A program made the position numbers and the translations under genes. 43,768 nucleotides of DNA from Dyella_B sp035277725 (GTDB taxonomy: Bacteria; Pseudomonadota; Gammaproteobacteria; Xanthomonadales; Rhodanobacteraceae). The notes beneath the pieces are model-generated. The model had not been told where the DNA came from. It worked only from the letters and a program-made list of their open reading frames with translations, and made no database searches. The DNA lies in NCBI RefSeq assembly GCF_035277725.1, contig NZ_DATEJY010000066.1, positions 1 through 43,768 on the forward strand. The letters are read 5' to 3'. Shown piece by piece: positions 15,518 to 27,500 of the stretch. The stretch's first letter is position 1. The number at the start of each line of letters is the position of its first letter.

Positions 15518-18500
15518 TCAACCACCTGGCCGTCCCGACACCATTTGCCGGCATCCATCCACCGGCAACGCATTCACATAACCCGGCACGCGAATCGCTC
15601 CCTGCACGCAATACAACGCTTCGCTCGGCAACTGTCCGCTCTGCGCCACCTGGTTCAAGGTAGGCGATACCTCGCTCTGCGTCACCGCGATCCACGGCGG
15701 CGGCATCAGGCCGATCATGTGCTGTCCCGTGCGTAGCGCACCGCGCCATTTGTCTACATCAAATGGAACAGGCGGTGGCTGCGCCGGCTCCACGCGCGGC
15801 ACAATCAACACATAATCCCCAGCCGTCGGTCCGGCCAATACCAGCGTGCCAGGCGTGCCACCCTGCATGATCGTCAGCGTCTCGCCAGGCAGCACGCCCG
15901 ATAGCGTGGCCTGCGAAATGTTCAACGTGCCGTCGCTATTCAAGCTCACATTCGACGCCACCACCGGCCGGCGCGTGATGGTGCCCGGGGCGCTGACATA
16001 GGTGATGGCGTAGTCGCCCAGGCGGCCGCCCATGCTGCTGCTCAACCCCACGCCATGGCTGTCGACCACCAGCAGCGAGCCGTCAGCGCCCAATGCGTTC
16101 GAATTGTTGTACGCCTGGAACAGGTTCGTGAGGCTGTCGTTCCCGACGAGACCGGTGACGTTGGTCACGGCTGCGTTGCTTGTCGTCGTCCCGTCGTACA
16201 TCTTGGTATCGGTCGATGCCGTCACGGTGACATTCGCCGGTGTGATCGTGCCCATGGCGTTCACGTAGGACACGATGTAGTCCGTGATGTAGCCGCCGTT
16301 GATCGACGCGTTGCTCAAGGTGGTCGCCGCCGACAGCGTCGAGCCGTCCGCACCCTGCGCATGGCTTGAGTTGTACACCTCAGTCACGGTCCCGTTCAGG
16401 CTGTCCGTGCCGCGGAAACCTGTCACCGTCGCCGTCACGTTCGACGACACGCTACCGTCGTAGACCTTGGAGCCGGTGTTCGACGTCACCGTCAAGGCTG
16501 CCGGCGTGATCGTGCCCGCCGTGTTGACATAGCTGATCGCATAGTCGCCGAGCAGACTGCCGTGGTTGCCGCTCAAGCCCGCGCCAGTGCCATTGACTAC
16601 CAGCAGCGAGCCGTCCGTGCCCTGCACGTGTGAACTGTTGTACGACTGGAATACACCGGTCAGGTTGTCGCCCGATAGCAATCCCGTGATGTTGGTCACT
16701 GCCGCATTGCTGGTGGTCGTGCCGTCGTACACCTTGGTGTCCGTCGACGCCGTCACCGTCACCGCCTTTGGCGTGATCGTGCCGTCGCTACCGGAGAGTG
16801 TGTTGCTGCTCAGGTAATAGTCGCCGGCATCCGCGCCGCCCAAGGCGATGTTGTTGACGGTATAGCCAAGGTTGTTGCCCGCGTGTGTGGTATTGAATGC
16901 ACCATCAGCACCGACGGTAACGGTGTCGCCCGTCAGCTCGCCCTGAAGGCCCACTGCCAAGCCGGTTATGGTTGTCGTGCCGTCGTACACCTTCGACACG
17001 CCATTGACCAGCGGCGTGAGCGCAGCCCGGCTCACCATCTGATTACCGACATAGACCGCTTGCAGGAAGTCGTTGCCCACGATGCTGGTGTTCGAGCCCG
17101 TCAGCCCGTAGTTCCCCGCGGCCAGGAAGTCCGCACCGCTTTGCACCGCCCCCGTAGGCGTCACGGTGAACGTGACGCTGCCGCCGACATTGTCGTCATA
17201 CGTGAACGTGTTGCCGTTGTGGCTGGTTTGCGTGAGCGTATGAATAACGTTGCCGCTATCCATGTACTGCGCGCTGGTGATGGCGTAGCCCGGCGTGGTG
17301 CCGTAGGTGTTGTTCATGTTCTGAATGTGCACCAGCAGCTGTTGCGCAGGCACGATCTGGTAGTTTCCGTTGACGTAGGTGATGTTGTAGTTGCTGGAGG
17401 TATATCCCGATGCCACCAGCACACCGTTATACGTGCCGGCCGCCTCGTCGACGCCGACTCCCGTGCGAGTGATCGAGAGCGTGCCGCCCAGCATGCTGGC
17501 GTTGTCGCCGCCGATGAAGCCCGTGAAGCTCACGCCGTTGTACCCGGCCGTGTCGCTCTGCGTGACGATCTTGGCGTCGTTGTTAGCCGTCACCACGAGA
17601 CTGGCAGCGCTGATCACGGCACTGGCCGAAGCTGGCGTGGCGAGGGTGTAGTCGCTTGCCAATCCCGCCACCTCGTTGCCCGCTCCAACGCCGCTGCCGT
17701 TGCCGCTGGCCGCACCGGTGAAGCCGACCAGGCTGCCCGTGCCGCTGGCCACCACATTGCGCGTGCCGGCATTCGGGTTATCGAAGGCCAGGGAGAAGCC
17801 GGTAACGCCCGTGGCGGCATCGTTGCCCACGAAGCCAGAGGAAGGCGCCAGCGTCACCGTGGAGGTTGTGCTGGTCGTGCCGTCGTAGGTCTTGCCCACG
17901 GCGTTGATGACTGGCATCAACACCTTCGGCGTGATGGTGCCCGTCGTGTTGACGTAACGGATCGCGTAGTCGCCCAGCAGGCTGCCGTGACTGCCGCTCA
18001 CGCCCGCCGCACTGCCATTGACCACCAACTGCGAGCCATTGGTGCCCAGCACGTGGGCGTTGTTGTACGTCTGAGACAGGCCGGTCAGGCTGTCGCCGGA
18101 AAGAAGGCCGGTGATGTTGGTCACCGCCGCACTGCTTGCGATGGTGCCATCGTAGGTCTTGGTATCCGTCGACGCTGTCACCGTCACCGCCTTCGGCGTG
18201 ATCGTGCCGGACGTGGTGGCGTAACTGATCGTGTAGTCGCTCAACAAGCTGCTGTGGTTGCCGCTCACGCCCACGCCGCTGCCATCGACCACCAGCAGCG
18301 AGCCATTGGTACCCAGCACGTGCGAATTGTTGTACGACTGGAACAGGCCGGTCAGGCTGTCGCCCGCCAGAACGCCGGTGACGTTGGTGACTGCCGCAGT
18401 GCTCGTCGTCGTGCCGTCATACACCTTGGTGTCCGTCGACGCCGTCACTGTCACTGCCTTCGGCGTGATCGTGCCGCCACCGTTGGGATTGCTGATGAGG

Positions 18501-21500
18501 GGGCTCGCCATGGAAACGTTCCAGGATTTGCCGCTGAAGCTCGCATTCAAGCTCAGCGTTCCCGCCTGTACGGTCACGATCAGGTTGTTGCCCGCGTGAC
18601 TGGTGTTGAACACTGCACCGGTGATGTTGAGGCTGCTGGTGTTGATCGCCACGGACGTGCAACCGCCTGCCCCGCCGATGGAACCCAGTACGCTCGACGA
18701 ACCGATGTTCAATACGCTTAAGGCGTTGTTGGTGCCGTCGTAGGTTTTGTTGGCCGTAAAGACGCCTGATAGATTGGGCTGCGTGCGCACATCGAAATTG
18801 CGCGTGCCTGCCGTCACGTTGGTGACATTGCCGAGGTTGGCGTTGTAAGCAAGGTAATCGGTGGCGCCCGTGGCGCCGACTATCGCGGCACTCAGCTGCG
18901 CAACGTTGTCGTTGCCGGTGTAAGCGGTGAACGTGCCCGCATTGGGCAGAATGATCTGGGCGCCGTTGGTGGTGAGCACGTCACCGGCCGTATCCGTGCC
19001 GGAGGGAAGTCCGGACGCGCCCTGGGCACCGGCCACCAGCGTGACGTTGCCGCCGCTGGAAAGATTGGCGCTCAAGGTGAGATTGCCGGTGGTGTTCGCT
19101 GTCACCGAACCATTGGCTTTCACGCCCGCCAGGGTGACGTTGCCGCTGCCGGAGATATTCGTGAGGCCGGCGGTGATGTTGGCCGCGGCGAAGGTGGTGC
19201 CGTTAGCCATTACGACCTGGGCTGTTCCGCTGCCGACATTCAACGAGCCGCTGATGTTCACCGCGCCGTTGTTGACGGTCGTCGTGCCCGTGTAGTTGCT
19301 TGCACCCGACAACGTCACCGTGCCGGCACCGGTCTGGGTGAGATTGCCCGAACCGCTGATGTTGTTCGCAAGATTAGGCGAGCCGGTCACGTTGATAACC
19401 GCCGTGCTGCCTGTATTGAGCGCGATGGCACTGTTCGCGCTCACGCTTAAATTGGCACCCGTCAGTGTGCTGGTACCGTTGTTGAAGGCAAGCGTACTCG
19501 CGTTACCACCCGCGCCGCCTGCCGCGCCTCGCGACGAACTGCCACCCATGCTGCCGGCGCCACCGGCAACACCGACCGCTCCGCCGGCGCCGCCAGCTGT
19601 TTGAGAACTGGATCCACCTGCCCCGCCCGCTCCGCCGGTTGTTCCTGCCGTTCCCGACAAACCGTTGGCGCCAACATAGCCGTATTGGCCACCACCATGA
19701 CCGCCACCGCCGCCGCCACTGCCAGTCACCGCTGTAATCGCGCCGGTCGTCACCAGGTTCTGGCCGTTGACCGACACGTTACCGCCCGCACCACCCGCAC
19801 CACCGTATCCGCCGGGGGCACTGCCAGCGTGGTAACTCGAACCACTGCTTCCACCGCCGCCACCACCGCCGCCCGTACCACCCGTGAGCGCGATGCCGCC
19901 TGCGCCTGCGTTGACACCGCCCGCCACGACGACGGCGCCACCGGCACCGCCAGCACCACCACCGCTGCCGGAGGTCGGGTTGACCAGGCCGGTTACACCG
20001 CCCCTGCCGCCACCGCCGCCGCCGCCGGCGCCACCCGTCAGTGCGACACCTCCCGTCGTCGCGTTGATCGTTCCGTACACAAGCACCGCACCACCCGCGC
20101 CGCCCGCGCCACCGACAATATTGGCGGTAGTCGTCTGGCTGGGTTGTGTTCCACCCACACCGCCTGCGCCACCCGTGAGCGTCACGTTGGCTGCGGTAAT
20201 GGCGACGCCCGCACTCTCGATCACCGAACCGCCCGCGCCGCCTGCGGCACCACCGGTTGCGCCATTGGTACCGGCACCTTCGGTCGCCGTGACATTGCCG
20301 CCGAGGTTGATCGACCGGTCGATGGTGAAATTGCCAGCGACGTTCGAGGTGAAGTTGCCGGTACCGGTAATGCCGGCGGTATTCGCCGCCACGGTGCTGA
20401 GATTGAGTGCAGCGTCCGAACGATTGATCAGAAGGTTGCTGTTGTCGGTCACTACACCTGTACCCAAGCTGCCGCTGGTGCCGTTGTTGCCGACCTGTAG
20501 CGTGCCTGCCGTGATGGTGGTGGTGCCGCTATAAATGTTGTTGCCAGTCAAGATGGTCGTACCCGACCCCACCTGAGTCAGGTTGCCCGTGCCGCCGATC
20601 ACGGCGCCGACCGTAGTGCTTCCGCTGAGATCGAACGTGAGATTGGCGTTGTCAGTGATGGTGTTGGCTGTACCGAGACTGCCAGCTGTGCCGCCGTTGC
20701 CGACCTGCAAGGTGCCGGCACTGATCGTGGTATTGCCGCTGTAGCTGTTGTTGGCGGCGAGCACGGTGGTGCCCACGCCGGCCTGGGTCAGGTTGCCCGT
20801 GCCGCTGATCGAACCGGCAACCGTCGTGGTGCCGCTGACGTTGAACGTGAGATTGCTGCTGTCGATGACGTTACCGGTGCCCAGACTGCCGGAGGCGCCG
20901 CCATTGCCGATCTGCAGCGTGCCATTGGTGATATTGGTGGTGCCGGTATACGTGTTGTTGGCGGTGAGTATCGTCGTGCTGGGATCGCACTGCGCGAAGC
21001 CGCATTGCACGATCGTCAGGTTGCCGCTGCCGCTGAGCAATCCGGCTTGCGTCACCGTCAAACCTGGCGCGACAGTGATGGTGGCATTGCCGGTCAATGC
21101 CGTCGTGGTGCTTCCCAGGGTGGTGGTGTAGTACGTGGTCGTGGTGCCGTCGTTCAAACTCCACAGATAACCGCCACCCAAGGTGATGTTGGTGTTGGTC
21201 GAGGTCAGCTCGCCACCCACCGCGGCCGTGGCGTTGGCGACCACCAGGCCGTTGATTTGCAGCGTCGGCGTGCCCGTGTAGGAGGTGTTCTGGGTATTGA
21301 AGACCGGGAACGGCGTGAACGACGTGTTGGGATTCGTTTTCGTAACGATCACATCGAACGTATTGCCAGCCAGGTTGGTGCCGGTGGGTATGTTGAATGT
21401 CGCGGCGGTACCGGCGACTTCGTCCGCCAGCGCGGCATAGGTGCCGGTGAAGCCGGCCACGTTCGTCAGGTTCTGTGTGGTGCCCAGATACACGTTTTCC

Positions 21501-24500
21501 AACGTGCCATTACCGGTGATGGCGTTGGCAATCGTTGTGTTGTCCGACCGGTTGAAGGTCAGGTTGGCCCCATCAGCGACATTGCCCGTACCCAGACTGC
21601 CCGTGGTGCCGCCATTGCCGATCTGCAGCGTACCCGCGGTGATGATGGTCGTGCCGCTATAAGCGTTGTTGGCCGCAAGAATGGTCGTACCCGTGCCCTT
21701 CTGGATCAGGTTGCCGGTGCCACCGATGGACGCATTGACGAGGGTCGTGCCGCTGGTATTGAACGCCAGGTTGCCGTTGTCGGTGACGGTAGTGGCCGTA
21801 CCCAGGCTGCCCGCGGTGCCGCCGTTGCCCACTTGCAGCGTGCCCGCGTTGATCGTGGTGCTGCCGCTGTAGCTATTGTTGGCCGCGAGCACGGTGGTGC
21901 CCGTGCCCGCTTGCGTCAGGTTGCCGGTACCGCTGATCGAGCCGTTGACTGTGGTCGTACCGGTGGTGTTGAACGTCAGGTTGGCGTTGTCGGTGACGTT
22001 ACCCGTGCCCAGGCTGCCCGCGGTGCCGCCGTTGCCCACCTGCAGCGTGCCGCTGCTGATCGTCGTCGTGCCGGTGTAGGTGTTGTTGGCCGCGAGGATG
22101 GTGGTACCCGTGCCCACCTGGGACAGGTTGCCCGTGCCGCTGATGACACCGGGGGCCGTGGAAGTGCCGCTGAGATTGAAGATCAGGTTCGCGTTGTCGA
22201 CGACAGCGCCCGTGCCGAGACTTCCAGTGGTGCCGCCGTTGCCAACCTGCAGCGTGCCATTGCTGATCCGCGTGGTGCCGCTGTAATTGTTGTTACTGGC
22301 CAGCACCATGGTGCCGGGACCGGTCAGGTTCATGCCGCTGTTTGCGGCACCCGGCGCATTGATCAATGTTCCGCTGACCAGTAGCTGATTGCCGCTTGCG
22401 ATATTGAAGTTCGTGCCGCCCGACTGATCCAGGGTGACGCCCAGCGCCGAGATCGTCGAGTTCGCGGTAACCGTGACGTTCTGGGTGAGATACCAGGCGC
22501 CGTAGGTCGCAGCGCTTCCCGTCACCGGCCCTGGGTTCGCGAGCGTTCCTCCATTGAGCGTCAACCGTCCCAGCGTGTCGGTGGTGCTGTTGCTGCTGGT
22601 GGTCAGTACCGAGCCGCTGTTGAGAATGATCGTTGCGCTCTGTGCCGTACCAACCAATCCATTGTTGTTGGCACCGGCCATGAGCGTGCCACCGTTGTTG
22701 ACAGTGATGGTCGTGCCATTGCCAAGTGCGCCGTATCCCGTGTTGCCGCCATCGCCGATCAGCGTGCCGGCGTTGACCGTGATGCTGCCGCTGAAGTTGT
22801 TGTTGGTGGAGGTGTTGCCGCCGCCAATATCCACTGCGCCGATGCCGTTCTGCGTCAGCGTACCGTTTCCGCTGAGGCATCCAAAAATGGTCGAATTGCC
22901 CGACGAGTTGAATACGAGGTTGGCCGTGTCGGTGACATTGCCCGTGCCCAGGCTGCCGGTACTGCCGCCATTGCCCACCTGCAGCGTGCCCGCGCTGATA
23001 TTGGTGGTGCCGCTGTAGTTGTTGTTGGCCGCAAGGATGGTTGTGCCCGTGCCCACCTGCGACAGATTGCCCGTGCCGCTGATCGCGCCCCCGACCGTGG
23101 TGGTGCTGCTGAGGTTATAGGTGAGATTGCCGTTATTGACGATGTTGCCGGCACCGAGGCTGCCCGTCGTGCCGCCGCTGCCGACCTGCAGCGTACCGTT
23201 GCTGACCGTGGTGGTGCCGGTGTAGGTGTTGTTGGCGGTGAAGATGACCGTGCTCGCATTGCACTGCGATACGCCGCACGACTGTTGAATCGTCAGGTTG
23301 CCGCTGCCGCTGAGCGCGCCGCTCTGCGTCACTGTCAAACCCGGCGCCACGGTGATGTTCGAATTGCCGCTCAGCACATAGCTGTTGGCGTCCGTCAGCG
23401 TGTTGAAGCCGGTGGTCGTGGTGCCGTCGAACAGGCTCCACAGATAGCCGCCGCCCAGCGTGATATTGGTGTTGTACGAGGTCAGCGTGCCGCCGACGGC
23501 CATGCTGCCGTTGCTCACCACCAAACCGTTGATTTCCAGAATGGGCGTGCCCGTGTAGCTGTTATTGAAGACCTTGTACGGCGTGAACGAGCTGTTGGGA
23601 TTGCTCGCCGTAATGATGGTGTTGAAGGTGTTGGCGGACAGGTCCGTCCCGTTGGGCAGGCTGATGCCGGCAACAGCAGCGTTGACCTCGTTCGTGCTCA
23701 CGGCATAGGTGCCGGTGAAGCCGGTGACATTGGTCAGCGTCTGCGTCGTTCCCAGAAACACGTTTTGCAGCGTGCCGCTTCCGGTAAGCGGGTTGGCGAT
23801 GGTCGTACTGCGTGACAGGTTGTAGGCCAGCGTGCCGTTGTCGGCGATGGCGCCCGCACCCAGGCTGCCGGCGCTGCCGCCGTTGCCTACCTGCAGCGTG
23901 CCTGCTGTGATGGTGGTGGTACCGCTGTAGGTGTTGTTGGCGGCAAGGATGGTGGTGCCGGTACCTGCCTGCGTCAGGTTGCCGGTGCCGGTGATGGTCG
24001 CGCTCACCGTCGTGTTGCCGCTGAGGTTGTACGTCAGCGTGCCGTTGTCGGTGATGGTGGTCGCTGTGCCCAGGCTGCCATTGCTGCCGCCATTGCCCAC
24101 TTGCAGCGTGCCCGCTGCGATCGTCGTGTTGCCACTGTAGGTATTGTTGCCGGCCAGGATGGCGGTGCCGGTGCCTTGCTGGATCAGGTTGCCGACGCCG
24201 ACGATGGAACCGTTGACCGTGGTCGTGCCGCTGGTATTGAAGGCCAGCGTGGAATTGGCGTAGCCCAGATACACATTGGTGGCGCCCAGGCTGCCCGACG
24301 CGCCGCCATTACCGATCTGCAAGGTGCTGTAGCCGACGTAGGTGTAAGCGCTGGTGCTATAGGTGTTGTTGCCCGACAGGATCACCGTCGGCGCGGCGCA
24401 CCCGATGGTGCACACCTGTCCGTAGCCGGGCCATTGAACGGTGAGCTGATTGGGGGTGCCGCTCAGCACGCCGCTTTCGGTTACGGTCAATCCAGGCGCC

Positions 24501-27500
24501 ACGGCAATCCATGCATTACCGCTCAGCACAAAGTTGCTGCTGCTCGTCAGCGTGGTGAAGTTGGCTGTCGTGGTGCCGTTGAACAGTTGCCACAGATAAC
24601 CGCCACCCAGCGTGATGTTGGTGCCGGATGAGGTCAGCGTGCCGCCGAGCGCCGCGGCGGCATTGGCCACCGTATTGCCGTCTATCTGCAGCGTGGGCGT
24701 GCCGATGTAGGCCGTGCTCTGTGGATTGAAGACCGGGAACGGCGTGAACGCGGTGTTCGCGTTCGCGCTGCCGGACAGCACCACGTTCACCGTGTTCCTG
24801 GATATATTCGAATTGGTGGGCACGTTGAACGTCGCGGTCGACGCGCTGTTCTCGTCCGCCAGCACACTGTACGTTCCGGTAAAACCGCTCACGTTCGACA
24901 AGGTCTGGACGGTGCCCAGAAACGCGTTTTGCAGCTTGCCGGTGCCGCTGAGCGCGCCGGCTATCGTCGTGTTGCCCGACAGGTTGAACGTCAGGTTCGC
25001 GTTGTCGGTGATGTTGCCCGAACCCAGGCTGCCGGCCGTGCTCCCGTTGCCGACCTGCAGCGTGCCGGCGGTGATATTGGTGGCGCCGCTATACGTATTG
25101 TTGGCGGCCAGGATGGTGGTGCCGCTACCGGCCTGTGTCAGATTGCCGGTGCCCGCAATCGTCGCGTTCACCGTCGTCACGGCGTTGAGGTTGAACGTGA
25201 GGTTGGCATTGTTGGTGACGGTAGCCGCCGTGCCCAGGCTGCCCGACGCGCCGCCGTTGCCGATCTGCAGCGTGCCTGCGCTGATCGTGGTGCTGCCGGC
25301 ATAGGTGTTGTTGGCCGTCAGCACGGTGGTGCCCGTGCCCACCTGGCTTACGTTGCCGCTGCCACCGATCACCGGCGTGATCGTCGTGGTGCCGGTGGTG
25401 TTGAATACCAGGTCGCCGTTGTCGTTGACCGCGCCAGAGCCAAGGTTGCCCGTTGTACTGCCGTTGCCTATTTGCAGCGTCGTGCCCGCGTTGACCGTGG
25501 TGCCGCCGCTGTACGTATTGTTGCCCGCCAGAATGACGGTGCCCGTGCCCGCCTGCGACAGGCTGCCTCCGCCTGAGATCACGTTGGCAATCGTCGTGGG
25601 GCTGCTGAGGTTGAACACCAGTGCTGCACTGTCGACCACATTGCCTGCGCCCAGGCTGCCGGCCGTGCCGCCGTTGCCTACCTGCAGCGTGCCGGCACTG
25701 ATGGTGGTGATGCCAGCGTATGTGTTGTTGGCGGCGAGGATGACGGTACCCGCCCCTGCCTTCGTCAGATTGCCCGTGCCCGCAATCACCGTGTTGATCG
25801 TGGTCGTGCCGCCGAGGTTGAAGGTCAGGTTGGCGTTGTCGGTGACGGAGGCCGCCGTGCCCAGGCTGCCCGACGTGCCGCCATTGCCGATCTGCAACGT
25901 GCCCGCGCTGATCGTGGTGCTGCCGCTGTAGGTGTTGTTGCCGGTCAACACGGCGATGCCCGTGCCGACCTGGTTCACGTTGCCGCTGCCGCCGATCACC
26001 GGGGTGATCGTCGTGGTGCCGGTGGTGTTGAAAATCAGGTTGCCGTTGTCGGCAACCGCGCCAGCACCCAGGTTGCCCGTCGCGCCGCCGTTGCCCACCT
26101 GCAGCGTCGTGCCTGCATTGATCGTGGTGCCGCCGCTGTATGTATTGTTGGCCGCCAGAATCAGCGTGCCTGTGCCCACCTGGGTCAGACTGCCCGTGCC
26201 AGTGATCAAGGTGCTGATCGCCGCGGGCGTGCTGACGTTGAATACCAACGCCCCGTTATCGGTCACCGTGCCGGAGCCCAGCCTGCCTGCCGAACCACCG
26301 TTACCCACCTGCAGCGTGCCTGCGCTGATGGTGGTAATGCCGCTGTAGCTGTTGTTGGACGCCAGGATGGCGGTGCCCGTTCCCGCCTGGGTCAGGCTGC
26401 CCGTGCCGCTGATCAACCCGCTGACGGTCGTGGTGCCGCTGACATTGAACGTGAGGTTGGCGCTGTCGGTGACGTTGCCCGTGCCCAGGGTGCCGGTGGT
26501 GCCGCCATTGCCTACTTGCAACGTGCCGGCATTGATCGCCGTAAGGCCGCTATACGTATTGTTGGCGGCGAGTATGGTCGTGCCCGTGCCCGCTTGAGTA
26601 AGGCCACCGCTTCCCGAGATCACACCGGAAACCAGCGCGGTGCCCGTCACGTTGAACACCAGACCGCCGGCGACGTTGTACGCGCCCGTCAACGACACAT
26701 TGCCGGCCTGGAAGATCAGCGTGCCCGTCGTTCCCGTGACAGCAACACCAGCCTGATCGGTAATGTTGTTCTTGGCCACCAGTTGGATGGAGGTGGCATT
26801 CAATTGCGCCGACAGATCGGCCATGCCGATGGTGATGTTGGAAGTGACGTCGGTCGCGCACGACACGTCCGTCCAGTTCACCGGGGTCGGGTTGGAACTG
26901 CCGTTGCCGATCACGATGTTGTAGGGATCGAGCAACAAGGTGCCTTGCACACCATGCGGTGCGCGCGTGGTGACGTTGCCGCGAAAATGCACGGCGCCTT
27001 CGCTGGAAGTTTCCACCCAGCCGCCATTGCCGCCGAGCATGCCGCCGCGCCCCAGGATGGCGCCGTCGAAATCGGTTTCCTCATCCGACCACAACACCAC
27101 CGTGCCGCCGTTGCCGTTGTGGGTGGCCGACGCGTCGATGGTGCTGCCGGCATCCACTGTCGTGGTCAATGCGCGCGTCAGCGGGCCTTCACCATGCGCA
27201 CCGCCACCGACCAAGGCAATGCCGCCGCCAGCGTTGCCGCTCACATTGATCGCACTGGCCTGCAGATTGACGTGGGGGCCGGTGATGGTGACGGCGCCGC
27301 CCTGCTCGCCTGCGTTGGCGCCTGATGCATCAACGGTGGCGCTGGCCAACGACACCGTACCGCTGTCGCCTTGCGAAGCATCGCCGCCGTCAATCACCAC
27401 CTTGCCGTTCTTGCTGCCGATCGAGCGAGCATCAAGGACGCCACTCAGGTTCATCACGTTCGACTGCAACATGCCGACGCCACGTGCCGTCAGCAGTACT

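Noticed and set aside
16883..18721. Long plus-strand open frames opposite tpsA, up to 612 codons, with several more between 19600 and 27300
   Set aside because: They mirror the repetitive, GC-rich tpsA coding strand, have low-complexity or proline/valine repeats, no start signals and no recognisable family. tpsA explains the region fully.
20400..26640. Regularly spaced repeats of about 195 bases resembling a repeat array
   Set aside because: They are in-frame coding repeats of tpsA, not short identical repeats with unique spacers, so no CRISPR.
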